Shown here: in pieces, positions 8,213 through 16,728 of the stretch | How the letters are laid out: each line of letters starts with the position of its first letter | Numbering within the stretch: position 1 is the stretch's first letter | From: Alkalithermobacter thermoalcaliphilus JW-YL-7 = DSM 7308 | GTDB lineage: Bacteria; Bacillota; Clostridia; Peptostreptococcales; Peptostreptococcaceae | Assembly (NCBI GenBank): GCA_001584565.1 | Contig: LSFY01000001.1 | Span: 1,350,001-1,414,000 of the forward strand | Length of the DNA: 64,000 nt | Direction: 5' to 3' | The notes under the pieces: model-generated | What the model saw: the letters and a program-made list of their open reading frames with translations, nothing else | Database searches by the model: none | Told to the model about the DNA's origin: nothing | Position numbers and translations under genes: made by a program

Positions 8213-9571
8213 ATGGAACTTGTTAAACAACGTATTAAAACTTCTATTTTAGAAAGAACTTTCGAGCTAAGTAAGCATAATACAGATGCTAAAACTGAAA
8301 TACTAGCAGGTATGACAACATTTATGACAATGGCTTATATCTTAATAGTTAACCCTAGCATATTATCTGCTACAGGTATGGACTTTGGAGCATTATTTAC
8401 TGCAACTGCCTTATCTTCAGTTGTAGCAACTCTTATAATGGCACTTTATGCAAACCTTCCATTTGCTTTAGCTCCTGCCATGGGACCTAATGCATTCTTT
8501 GCTTTTACGGTAGTTTTAGGAATGGGTTATTCATGGGAGATGGCTTTAACTGCAGTATTCTTAGAAGGTATAATATTTATAATTCTTTCTTTCTTTAATG
8601 TAAGAGAAGCTATAATAAACTCGATTCCTATAGGCATAAAAAAAGCAGTTTCTGCTGGTATAGGACTATTTATAGCGTTTTTAGGACTTTTTAATTCAGG
8701 AATAGTTGTAAGCGGAATGTTTCACGTTGGAGATGGAAAGTTAGATGGAATACCATTAACTATTGGACATATATCTTCTGGATCAGGTCTTTTAGCTATA
8801 ATAGGAATTATAATAACAGGATTTTTATTAGCAAAAAATGTTAAAGGAGCTTTACTTTTAGGTATATTAATTACAACAGTTTTAGGAATCCCTATGGGAG
8901 TTACTACACTTCCTGAAGGTTTAAAATTTATAAGCACTCCTCCATCTTTAAGTCCTATAATGTTTAAATTTGAATGGTCAAATATATTTTCTATAGATAT
9001 GCTTGTAATATTATTTACTTTCTTATTTGTTGATATGTTTGATACTGTAGGAACTTTAGTTGGAGTTGCTACTAAAACTAATATGTTAGATAAAGACGGT
9101 AATATTCCAAATGCAAAACAAGCTTTATTTGCAGATGCAATAGGAACTACAATAGGAGCTTTTTTAGGAACTAGTACAGTTACAACTTATGTTGAGAGTG
9201 CTTCAGGAGTTGCAGATGGCGGTAGAACAGGCCTTACTGCTTTATCTACAGCTATGATGTTTGCAATAGCTTTATTTTTATCTCCACTTTTCATAATGAT
9301 TCCAGCAGCTGCTACTGCACCTGCATTAATATTAGTTGGTCTATTTATGATTTCTCCTGTTAAGGAAATAGACTTTGATGATTTTACTGAAGCTATCCCA
9401 GTATTTTTGACTATAATAATGATGCCTCTTACTTATAGTATAGCTGAAGGTATCGTGTTTGGTATGTTAAGCTATGTTATACTTAAGTTATTGACAGGAA
9501 GACAAAGAGAAGTATCTAAAGTTATGTATATAGTATCTTTTATGTTCTTAATAAAAATAATACTTGGATAA
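8213..9571 (+). CDS. NCS2 family guanine/hypoxanthine permease
   Basis: This membrane protein imports purine bases with protons. The 452 residues give about 12-14 membrane segments. Family signatures include AGMTTFMTMAYILIVNP (residues 32-48), APAMGPNAFFAF and DMFDTVGTLVGVA, placing it in the AzgA/PbuG branch. The guanine riboswitch directly upstream supports guanine or hypoxanthine as substrate and predicts repression when guanine is plentiful. It starts at ATG behind AAAAGGAGG. A perfect hairpin terminator follows the stop. Confidence 0.93.
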   Translation: MELVKQRIKTSILERTFELSKHNTDAKTEILAGMTTFMTMAYILIVNPSILSATGMDFGALFTATALSSVVATLIMALYANLPFALAPAMGPNAFFAFTVVLGMGYSWEMALTAVFLEGIIFIILSFFNVREAIINSIPIGIKKAVSAGIGLFIAFLGLFNSGIVVSGMFHVGDGKLDGIPLTIGHISSGSGLLAIIGIIITGFLLAKNVKGALLLGILITTVLGIPMGVTTLPEGLKFISTPPSLSPIMFKFEWSNIFSIDMLVILFTFLFVDMFDTVGTLVGVATKTNMLDKDGNIPNAKQALFADAIGTTIGAFLGTSTVTTYVESASGVADGGRTGLTALSTAMMFAIALFLSPLFIMIPAAATAPALILVGLFMISPVKEIDFDDFTEAIPVFLTIIMMPLTYSIAEGIVFGMLSYVILKLLTGRQREVSKVMYIVSFMFLIKIILG

Positions 9572-9594
9572 AAAAGGGCAGATCTGCCCTTTTT
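9571..9594. terminator. Bidirectional terminator, perfect palindrome
   Basis: The sequence AAAAAGGGCAGA and its exact complement form a 12-bp stem-loop between the convergent permease and GNAT genes, with A and T flanks for both directions. Confidence 0.9.
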
Positions 9595-9599
9595 AAAAT

Positions 9600-10115
9600 T
9601 TAACTTAGATCAATCCAGTATCTTTGGAAAACCTCTCCATTTTCTATTTCTTCAGAATCTAAAATTCCACCATTATTGAGTATTACTTTACTAGATCCAA
9701 TATTATTTTTATCACAAGTTATTAAAACTTTTGGTATACCTATAGTTTTGCATATATTAAGTGCTAAGGATAACATTTGTGTAGCATATCCTTTTTTTCT
9801 TTCACTAGGCCTTATACCATACCCTATATGTCCGCCTCTATAAAGTAATTTTTCGTTGAGCCTATGCCTAATATCAATAGCACCTAGAATTTTGTTGTTT
9901 TCATTTATTAACCAATAAGTTGAACATTCTACAAAACCATCTTTAAGTCCTATACCATTACTATATCCATTTATTTTCTCTACCATTTCATTAAAATCAG
10001 TTGTATTAAAATTCAAACTCCAAGGAATAAGTTCCTCGCCTGACTCTTTCCATTCTGATATCATATCTAAAAATTCACTTTTAAAACTAGTATCAGGTTT
10101 TATTAGCCTTACCAT
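9600..10115 (-). CDS. GNAT family N-acetyltransferase
   Basis: The 171-residue protein contains a GNAT fold with the acetyl-CoA-binding motif A region GYGIRPSERKKGYATQML (about residues 100-117), preceded by LGAIDIRH on strand 4 and ending in VFQRYWIDLS. It resembles the YkkB/RimJ-like small acetyltransferases often found as single genes. The acceptor is not predictable. It stands alone, convergent with the purine permease, and starts at ATG behind AAGGGGG. Confidence 0.85.
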   Translation of the reverse strand: MVRLIKPDTSFKSEFLDMISEWKESGEELIPWSLNFNTTDFNEMVEKINGYSNGIGLKDGFVECSTYWLINENNKILGAIDIRHRLNEKLLYRGGHIGYGIRPSERKKGYATQMLSLALNICKTIGIPKVLITCDKNNIGSSKVILNNGGILDSEEIENGEVFQRYWIDLS

Positions 10116-10249
10116 AACATATCCCCCTTAAGATTTAAGTCTTTTAAAGTTCTACATAAAAGTATTAAAAACCTTCTAATATGGTACAAAATATCCTAAT
10201 TTTTAATAGTATAAATATAAGATTTCCTAAAATAACAGGAGGTGAGATT

Positions 10250-11011
10250 GTGAGCTTTATAGTAGAAATAAAAGATCTTTCAATGACATACTACACTTTA
10301 AACGGAGAGCTTGAAGTTTTAAAAGATATAAACTTAACTGTAAAAAAAGGGGAAATTTTAGCTCTTGTAGGTCCTTCTGGCTGTGGAAAGTCCACAATTA
10401 TGAATATATTATCAGGCCTTTTAAAACCTACTAAGGGGCAAGTTAATATTAGTGGAAAAATAGGATATATGTTTCAAAGAGATTGCCTTTTAGAATGGAG
10501 AACTATAATGGACAACATCAAAATCGGTCTTGAAATACAAAAAAAACTAACCAATGAATCAATAAAAAGGATAGAACACCTTTTAAAAACATATGGACTT
10601 TGGGAATTTAAAGATAGCTACCCTAGACAGTTATCTGGTGGAATGAGACAAAGGGTTGCTCTTATCAGAACACTTGCAGTTAATCCAGATATACTTCTTT
10701 TAGATGAACCTTTTTCTGCTCTTGATTATCAAACAAGACTTTTAGTTTGCGATGATATAACTAAAATAATAAGAAGAGAAAATAAAACTACTATAATTGT
10801 AACTCACGATATATCAGAAGCTATATCTATGGGTGATAAAATAGCTGTTTTATCCAAAAGACCTGCTACTATAAAAAGTATTCACGATATAATTTTGAGT
10901 GTAAATGAAGTTAAAACTCCTATGTCAGCTAGAGAAGCTCCTGAATTTAAAGATTATTTTAATATGATATGGAAGGAGCTGGAGATAGATGATAAAACAA
11001 GACTACTCTAA
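10250..11011 (+). CDS. ABC transporter ATP-binding protein, nitrate/sulfonate/taurine type
   Basis: This ATPase subunit of an importer has Walker A GPSGCGKS, the signature LSGGMRQR, Walker B ILLLDEPF and the switch histidine in THDISEA. The stretch RDCLLEWRTIMDNI is typical of the SsuB/TauB/ThiZ group. I place the start at GTG 10250, behind AGGAGGTGA; an in-frame ATG at 10181 has no ribosome-binding site and would add 23 unrelated residues. The gene overlaps the permease gene by 23 bases. The substrate is unknown because no binding-protein gene is present. Confidence 0.88.
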   Translation: MSFIVEIKDLSMTYYTLNGELEVLKDINLTVKKGEILALVGPSGCGKSTIMNILSGLLKPTKGQVNISGKIGYMFQRDCLLEWRTIMDNIKIGLEIQKKLTNESIKRIEHLLKTYGLWEFKDSYPRQLSGGMRQRVALIRTLAVNPDILLLDEPFSALDYQTRLLVCDDITKIIRRENKTTIIVTHDISEAISMGDKIAVLSKRPATIKSIHDIILSVNEVKTPMSAREAPEFKDYFNMIWKELEIDDKTRLL

Positions 11012-11789
11012 AGAATATATAGAGTATATAAATTCTATAAAACTAAGAAAAATTAAAATAAATATATACAGAATTTCTATATTGATTGCATTTCTTGTTC
11101 TTTGGGAGGTTTTGGCTAATCTAAAGATTATTGATCAATTTTTGTTTAGTAAACCTTCTGCTATATTGACTTTGATGATAAGGTTTTTTAAAACCGGAGA
11201 AATATTTAAGCACATAGGAATTTCCTTTTACGAGACGGTTATGGGATTTACATTAGGTACACTAGGAGGAATAATTATAGCAATTATTCTTTGGTGGAAT
11301 GACCTTCTTGCAGAAATTCTAGATCCTTTCCTTGTTGTATTAAATGCACTTCCTAAAACAGCACTTGCTCCTATAATAATTGTCTGGGCAGGAGCTGGAG
11401 TAAATGGGATAATTGTTATAGCTGTAACCATATCTATAATAGTTACTATCCTTTCAGCATATAACTACTTTAAGACAGTAGATGAAGAAAAAATTAAAAT
11501 GCTAAAAAGCTTTGGAGCAAACAAATATCAAATATTAGTTAAATTAATTCTTCCTTCTAACATAGGTAATATAATCAATATTATCAAAATTAATATAGGT
11601 CTTTCTTGGGTTGGTGTAATAGTTGGAGAATTTTTAGTTTCTAGATACGGCATAGGATACTTGATAGTTTATGGAGGTCAAGTTTTCAAGCTAGATCTTG
11701 TAATGATGGGTGTTATAATACTTGCAGTATGTGCACTTTTTATGTATCAATTTGTAAACATAATAGAAAAAAAGATTCAAAAATACTAA
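10989..11789 (+). CDS. ABC transporter permease, nitrate/sulfonate/taurine type
   Basis: The 266-residue protein has six membrane helices and the EAA-like coupling loop (KMLKSFGANKYQILVKLILPSNIGNI), a hallmark of SsuC/TauC-like permeases. ALPKTALAPIIIVWAG is also typical of this group. It overlaps the ATPase gene, so the two are co-translated. The usual third partner, a periplasmic-type binding lipoprotein, is missing on both sides: upstream is a GNAT gene on the other strand and downstream is a terminator followed by brnQ. Confidence 0.88.
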   Translation: MIKQDYSKEYIEYINSIKLRKIKINIYRISILIAFLVLWEVLANLKIIDQFLFSKPSAILTLMIRFFKTGEIFKHIGISFYETVMGFTLGTLGGIIIAIILWWNDLLAEILDPFLVVLNALPKTALAPIIIVWAGAGVNGIIVIAVTISIIVTILSAYNYFKTVDEEKIKMLKSFGANKYQILVKLILPSNIGNIINIIKINIGLSWVGVIVGEFLVSRYGIGYLIVYGGQVFKLDLVMMGVIILAVCALFMYQFVNIIEKKIQKY

Positions 11790-11811
11790 AAGGATGCACA
11801 AAGCATCCTTT
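11788..11811. terminator. Bidirectional terminator
   Basis: AAAGGATGC-ACAAA-GCATCCTTT lies between the convergent ABC permease and brnQ genes. Confidence 0.85.
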
Positions 11812-11817
11812 CTTAGT

Positions 11818-13104
11818 TTAATAATTATGTTTTTTTCTACCTACTATACCAGTAAATAAAGCACCAAGTAAAGCAGGAGCTATCCAAGAAAAACCTTGAT
11901 CCGACAGAGGAAGTCTCTTTATTATATCGAGAATACTGTATACTCTGACCCCAGCAGCCGACAACGCTTCAAATATACTTATGCATACAGCACCTATAAC
12001 TGCTCCTGGATATACTGCTTTATTAGGTATATATCTATCAAATAAATTCATTATTATTAATATTATAACAACAGGATAAACAGTAACTAGTAAAGGTATG
12101 GCAAGCCCTACTATTTTTTCTACTCCAAAATTAGAAATTATTGTACTAAATACTATTATCACAGTTACTATAGATTTATAACTTAATTTACCATTTGTTA
12201 GACTATTAAAAAACTCTCCACAAGTTGCTGTAAGCCCTATTGATGTAGTTAGACAAGCTAACGATACAGCAATTCCTATAGCTACTTTTCCTGCATTTCC
12301 TAATATAGCATTTGTAATTTGAATTGTTAATTCTGTTTTAGAAATATCAAAATCAAACATTTCACTTGCAGTTGAACCTAAATACATAAGTCCACCATAT
12401 ACAAATGTAAGTCCTAAGGCTGCAACTATTGCAGACATTACGGCAAGTTTTATTTGCTCATCTTTTTTAGTATATCCTTTAGATACTAAGGTCTTTATTA
12501 TTATTCCTCCTATTACTATAGACCCTAGTGCATCCATAGTTTGATATCCTTCTGTAAATCCTGTTGAAAAAGGGTTTTCTATTCCTGTATTAACAAGATC
12601 TCCAATAGGGTTTGTAGCTCCTTTAAATATAATTACAGATAATATTATTAATAAAGTAGGTGTTAAAAACTTTCCTATTGTATCTATAACAGATGAGGGC
12701 TTTATAACTAAAATATAAGTTATAAAAAAGTATATTATCGATGCAACTATTGGACTAAAGTTAGGAAATATAGGCTTTATACCCATTTCAAATGTAGTTG
12801 CACCAGTTCTAGGTATTGCAAGAAGCGGACCTAGTGCAAGCATTATAATAGTTCCTAAAATCTTACTAAAAGTTGGACTTACTTTATCTGCTAAGTCAGA
12901 TAGTCTTCCACCTGCCTTAGATACAGCTACTATTCCAAGCAGTGGCATACATATTCCTGTTAAAAAGAACCCTACAAATGTAACCAACCATCTATCTCCA
13001 CTTATAAATCCTAAAAAAGGGGGGAATATCAAGTTTCCTGCGCCGAAAAACATAGCAAATAAAGCAAAGCCCACAATCACTACATCTGATATTTTCTTTA
13101 TCAC
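11818..13104 (-). CDS. brnQ: Branched-chain amino acid carrier (LIVCS family)
   Basis: This cation-coupled symporter takes up leucine, isoleucine and valine across the membrane. The 428 residues form about 12 membrane helices. The N-terminus FALFAMFFGAGNLIFPPFLG (residues 14-33) is the family signature, followed by AIPRTGATTFE. It is a single gene behind AGGTGAAAAC; the 122-base leader shows no T-box element (no GGGTGGNACCGCG-like sequence). In a fermenting clostridium it would also supply substrates for amino acid fermentation (inference). Confidence 0.94.
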   Translation of the reverse strand: MIKKISDVVIVGFALFAMFFGAGNLIFPPFLGFISGDRWLVTFVGFFLTGICMPLLGIVAVSKAGGRLSDLADKVSPTFSKILGTIIMLALGPLLAIPRTGATTFEMGIKPIFPNFSPIVASIIYFFITYILVIKPSSVIDTIGKFLTPTLLIILSVIIFKGATNPIGDLVNTGIENPFSTGFTEGYQTMDALGSIVIGGIIIKTLVSKGYTKKDEQIKLAVMSAIVAALGLTFVYGGLMYLGSTASEMFDFDISKTELTIQITNAILGNAGKVAIGIAVSLACLTTSIGLTATCGEFFNSLTNGKLSYKSIVTVIIVFSTIISNFGVEKIVGLAIPLLVTVYPVVIILIIMNLFDRYIPNKAVYPGAVIGAVCISIFEALSAAGVRVYSILDIIKRLPLSDQGFSWIAPALLGALFTGIVGRKKHNY

Positions 13105-13226
13105 AAGTTTTCACCTCCGGCTATCTTAAACCTACCTTCAAGTTTGATTTTAAACTTTAGATAATATTTTATCAATAGGTTTAGTAATATCCGGAATATA
13201 TGAAATAAATAAATTATTCGTAAAAT

Positions 13227-13508
13227 TTAACTTTTAAGTCCTTGTATCGTTTTTTTGAAAGAGCTTTTACTACTATTATGACATACTATAACTGGTATAT
13301 TTCTTTTTTTAGCTTCTTTTGAAACTGTACTTGCTATTTTATGAGATATTGTATCTGTAAATATTAAGATCCCATCACTTTTTCCTACTGACTTATCTAT
13401 ATCATTTCTTCCATAAGTATAAACTTTAGCTTTTATACCAACTTTTTTAGCTTCATCTATGTAAATTCTCTCCATTCTATCATGTCCACCAAATATAACT
13501 ATACTCAT
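13227..13508 (-). CDS. DUF2325 domain-containing protein
   Basis: The 93-residue protein is a complete DUF2325 domain. It starts with MSIVIFGGHDRMERIY, then GVKAKVYTYGR-like and DGILIFTDTISHKIAS strands, and ends with IPVIVCHNSS. The fold is predicted as a small Rossmann-like alpha/beta unit; the biochemical role is unknown. A Fur-box-like site lies 23 bases upstream of its start, so it may belong to the iron response. It is monocistronic and divergent from the patatin gene. Confidence 0.85.
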   Translation of the reverse strand: MSIVIFGGHDRMERIYIDEAKKVGIKAKVYTYGRNDIDKSVGKSDGILIFTDTISHKIASTVSKEAKKRNIPVIVCHNSSKSSFKKTIQGLKS

Positions 13509-13530
13509 AATTATCCTCCTTCAATGATAT

Positions 13531-13545
13531 TGATAATTATTATTA
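13531..13545. promoter_or_regulatory. Fur-box-like operator
   Basis: TGATAATTATTATTA matches the 7-1-7 Fur consensus TGATAATnATTATCA at 13 of the 14 defined positions. It lies between the divergent DUF2325 and patatin genes, 23 bases before the DUF2325 start. The site is seen directly; Fur binding is inferred, and the AT-rich background lowers its weight. Confidence 0.5.
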
Positions 13546-13613
13546 ATTAGATTATATATTACCAATATAACAAAGTCAATACTTTTTGAATATATTGTCT
13601 AAGGGGTGTTTTT

Positions 13614-14477
13614 ATGAAAATAGGATTAGCTCTATCTGGTGGAGGAGTAAGAGGGGCTGCTCATATAGGGGTTCTTAAAGTTTTAGAAAGCTATGGAATA
13701 AGACCTGACTTTATAGCTGGAACAAGTAGCGGTAGTATTGTAGCATCTTTATATGCTCTTGGATATTCAGTAGAAGAAATAGAAAATTCTACTTATCTAT
13801 TTAACGACTTTATAGATATAGATTACTTTGGTTTAATAAAAGCTATATTATTTTTCAAAAAAAGCAAAATAACAGGGATACTAAATGGGGATAAATTAGA
13901 AGAAAGCCTCAATAAGTTAATGAACAACAAAAAAATGTACGAAACTAGAATTCCTCTTGCTGTTACAGCTGTAGATATTAACAATTGTAAAAAGATAGTA
14001 TTTTGCTCTAAGCAAATATTTGACATAGCTGTAAACTATGAGCTAATTACAGATATTGCTATTTCAGATGCTGTTAGAGCAAGTTGTTCTATACCTTTAA
14101 TTTTCAAACCAAAGATGATAAATATAAACGACAATCTCGTAAGACTTGTAGATGGTGGTGTATTAGATAATCTTCCGCTAGAAGTTTTAATACACATGGG
14201 TGCTGATAAGGTATTAGGAGTGAATTTAGGTTATAACGGTATGCTCAGAGAAGATGTTGACAACGGATTTGAAGTTTTAGGCCAGTCTTTAGATATAATG
14301 ATGTATGAAATAACAAAACTAAGATATAATAAATATTCTAATATTTCATATGTTATGAATCCTGAAATTTGGGATGTAGGACTTTTAGATAAAGAAAAAA
14401 TAAATGAATGTATATATAGGGGCGAGATTGCAGCTAAAAGACATATAAATGATATATTAAATTTCTTGAAAAAGTAG
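13614..14477 (+). CDS. Patatin-like phospholipase (RssA type)
   Basis: This is a serine lipid acyl hydrolase with the Ser-Asp dyad. The oxyanion motif SGGGVRGAAHIG (residues 8-19), the nucleophile elbow GTSSG with Ser38, and the dyad Asp in VDGGVLDN near residue 180 are all present. At 287 residues it has the bacterial RssA/YlbK size and no signal peptide, so it should act on the cytoplasmic side. The physiological substrate is unknown. It starts at ATG behind AGGGGTG and is convergent with pgi. Confidence 0.9.
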   Translation: MKIGLALSGGGVRGAAHIGVLKVLESYGIRPDFIAGTSSGSIVASLYALGYSVEEIENSTYLFNDFIDIDYFGLIKAILFFKKSKITGILNGDKLEESLNKLMNNKKMYETRIPLAVTAVDINNCKKIVFCSKQIFDIAVNYELITDIAISDAVRASCSIPLIFKPKMININDNLVRLVDGGVLDNLPLEVLIHMGADKVLGVNLGYNGMLREDVDNGFEVLGQSLDIMMYEITKLRYNKYSNISYVMNPEIWDVGLLDKEKINECIYRGEIAAKRHINDILNFLKK

Positions 14478-14501
14478 CAAGGATAACCCTTACTACTTTT
14501 C
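14467..14501. terminator. Shared terminator of patatin gene and pgi
   Basis: AAAAAGTAG...CTACTTTT form a hairpin (with inner AAGG/CCTT) overlapping the stop codon of the patatin gene and the last codons of pgi. Confidence 0.6.
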
Positions 14502-15845
14502 AAGTCTTTTTTCTAATTCTTTTCTTTGTTCTTCGTACCCTGGTTTTCCAAGTAAAGCAAACATATTTCTTTTATAATCTTCAACTCCAGGTTGATCAAA
14601 TGGATTAACTCCTAAAATATATCCACTTATAGCACAAGCTTTTTCAAAGAAATATATTAAATATCCAAAGTGATATTCGTTAAGATGTGGTATATTTATT
14701 ATTAAGTTTGGAACATTTCCATCTGTATGAGCAAGCAATGTACCTTCAAATGCTTTTTTATTTACAAAGTCTACTGTCTTTGACGCTAAGTAATTTAAAC
14801 CATCTAAATCTTCATTTTCTTGTTTTAAAATTATATCTCTTGTGCAGTTTTCAACATTTAATACTGTCTCAAATAGATCTCTTCTTCCATCTTGTATATA
14901 TTGTCCCATAGAATGTAAATCTGTTGAAAAATCTACTGACGCTGGGAATATTCCCTTTTGATCTTTTCCTTCACTTTCTCCATAAAGTTGTTTCCACCAC
15001 TCTGCGATATAGTGTAGTGAAGGCTCATAGTTTACCATAAGCTCTATATTTTTACCCTTATTGTGAAGAATGTTTCTAACAGCAGCATATTGATAGCAAT
15101 AGTTTTGTTTTAAATCTGGGTTTGAATATTCTTTTAGAGCATCTTGCGCTCCTTGCATTATTTTGTCTATATCAGCTCCAGAAACAGCTATTGGCAGTAA
15201 TCCTACAGCAGTTAAAACTGAGAATCTTCCCCCTACATCATCTGGAATTACAAAAGTTTCATAACCTTGTGCATCAGCAAGTTTTTTAAGTGCTCCTTTT
15301 TCTTTATCTGTTGTAGCGAATATTCTATTTTTAGCTTCCTCTTTTCCATATTTATTTTCTAAATACTCTTTGAATATTCTAAATGCTATTGCAGGCTCTG
15401 TTGTTGTTCCTGATTTTGATATTACATTTATACATACATCTTTATCTTTTATAATATCTAACAGATCCATCATATATGTAGAGCTTATATTATGCCCAAC
15501 AAAGTAAATTTCTGGTCCTTTTCTTTCTTCTTTAGAAAGATTGTTTCTAAATGTATGACCAAGCATTTCTATTGCAGCTCTTGCTCCTAAGTAAGATCCT
15601 CCTATACCTATTACAAGAAGTACATCGCAAGTATCTTTTATCTTTTGAGCTGCTTTTTTTATTCTTTCAAATTCTTCTTTATCGTAATCTAAAGGAAGAT
15701 TAAGCCATCCTAAAAAGTCATTTCCTGGACCCTTTTTTTCATGAAGCATATCATGAGCTTGTTTTACAAGTGGCGCTATATACTCTACTTCATGATCTTT
15801 TACAAATTTACTCGCTTTTGAGTAGTCAAAAGTTAATTTTTCCAT
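14493..15845 (-). CDS. pgi: Glucose-6-phosphate isomerase
   Basis: It interconverts glucose 6-phosphate and fructose 6-phosphate in glycolysis. The 450 residues match the shorter Gram-positive form. Motifs include [12 protein letters not shown] (about residues 79-90), the phosphate-binding [12 protein letters not shown], the signature [14 protein letters not shown] and the C-terminal [14 protein letters not shown] segment. The nitrilase gene lies 11 bases upstream and may be co-transcribed. Its stop region overlaps a shared terminator. Confidence 0.97.
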   Translation of the reverse strand: MEKLTFDYSKASKFVKDHEVEYIAPLVKQAHDMLHEKKGPGNDFLGWLNLPLDYDKEEFERIKKAAQKIKDTCDVLLVIGIGGSYLGARAAIEMLGHTFRNNLSKEERKGPEIYFVGHNISSTYMMDLLDIIKDKDVCINVISKSGTTTEPAIAFRIFKEYLENKYGKEEAKNRIFATTDKEKGALKKLADAQGYETFVIPDDVGGRFSVLTAVGLLPIAVSGADIDKIMQGAQDALKEYSNPDLKQNYCYQYAAVRNILHNKGKNIELMVNYEPSLHYIAEWWKQLYGESEGKDQKGIFPASVDFSTDLHSMGQYIQDGRRDLFETVLNVENCTRDIILKQENEDLDGLNYLASKTVDFVNKKAFEGTLLAHTDGNVPNLIINIPHLNEYHFGYLIYFFEKACAISGYILGVNPFDQPGVEDYKRNMFALLGKPGYEEQRKELEKRLEK

Positions 15846-15856
15846 ATTAGTTCCTC

Positions 15857-16678
15857 CTATTTAATCTTTGTTTCATATAGATCTGATCTTTTATGATTTA
15901 GTATCGGAAGCTGTTTTCTTACCTTACTAATATAATCTAAATTTATATCGCTGTAAAGTATTCCTTCTTTTTCATCTAAAGAACCTACTGTATTTCCAAG
16001 GGGATCTATTACTTTGCTATGACCATATACAACATAAGATTCTTTACAATCTCTAGCACAACTTACACCTGCTATATAGACCTGATTATCTATTGCTCTA
16101 CTTTTCAAAAGTATATCCCAGTGCATAGGACCTGTTATAGTATTAAATGCAGCAGGAATTATTATAAGTTTTGCTCCTTTTTGCTCCATTATTCTAAAAA
16201 TTTCAGGAAATCTAATGTCATAACATATGCTAAGGCCTATTTTGCAATACTGTGTATCAAATACTGTTATATTGTTTCCATATGAAAATATATCTGATTC
16301 CTTATTTGTAATTTTTCCATCTATTTCTACATCATATAAATGAACTTTTCTATGCTTTGCTATAATATTTCCTTGTTTATCAAATACATATGATGTATTG
16401 TAATATTTGTCATTTTCTTTTTCAGGGATAGACCCTGCAACTATATATATATTATTTTCTTTAGCTGCTATAGATAACTCGTTTAGAATATAGCTATTTT
16501 TTTCTTCTTGTGCATAACTTTTAAATAATGACTTTCTATACGGGCATATAAACATTTCTCCAAAACAAACTAAGTCTGCTTTATTTTCTTTAGCTTCCTT
16601 TATGTAACTTATTGCTTTATTTAGATTTTTGTATTTATCATCTTCTACTTTTATTTGACAAAGTGCTATTTTAAACAT
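15857..16678 (-). CDS. Carbon-nitrogen hydrolase, Nit2/omega-amidase-like
   Basis: This cytoplasmic nitrilase-superfamily amidase has the Glu-Lys-Cys triad: E41 in CFGEMF, K111 in KHRKVHLYD, and C152 in [11 protein letters not shown]. The 273-residue length and the CYDIRFPE motif fit the Nit1/Nit2 branch, which removes amide nitrogen from alpha-keto acid amides or deaminated glutathione. The exact substrate is inferred only. It lies directly upstream of pgi (11 bases), probably in one transcript. Confidence 0.87.
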   Translation of the reverse strand: MFKIALCQIKVEDDKYKNLNKAISYIKEAKENKADLVCFGEMFICPYRKSLFKSYAQEEKNSYILNELSIAAKENNIYIVAGSIPEKENDKYYNTSYVFDKQGNIIAKHRKVHLYDVEIDGKITNKESDIFSYGNNITVFDTQYCKIGLSICYDIRFPEIFRIMEQKGAKLIIIPAAFNTITGPMHWDILLKSRAIDNQVYIAGVSCARDCKESYVVYGHSKVIDPLGNTVGSLDEKEGILYSDINLDYISKVRKQLPILNHKRSDLYETKIK

Positions 16679-16695
16679 GCGTTATCCCCCTTTGC

Positions 16696-16722
16696 AAAAA
16701 GAGATAGCCAATTAGCTATCCC
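16696..16722 (-). terminator. Terminator of the Na/Pi symporter gene
   Basis: GGGATAGC-TAATTG-GCTATCTC followed by TTTTTG on the minus strand, just after the stop codon. Confidence 0.75.
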
Positions 16723-16728
16723 TTAACT

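Noticed and set aside
10116-10249. Possible TPP riboswitch before the ABC transporter, which might have suggested a thiamin-precursor substrate
   Set aside because: The conserved CTGAGA and ACCTGA elements are absent.
13105-13226. Possible T-box or leader control of brnQ
   Set aside because: No T-box sequence (GGGTGGNACCGCG-like) and no specifier hairpin could be found in the 122-base leader.
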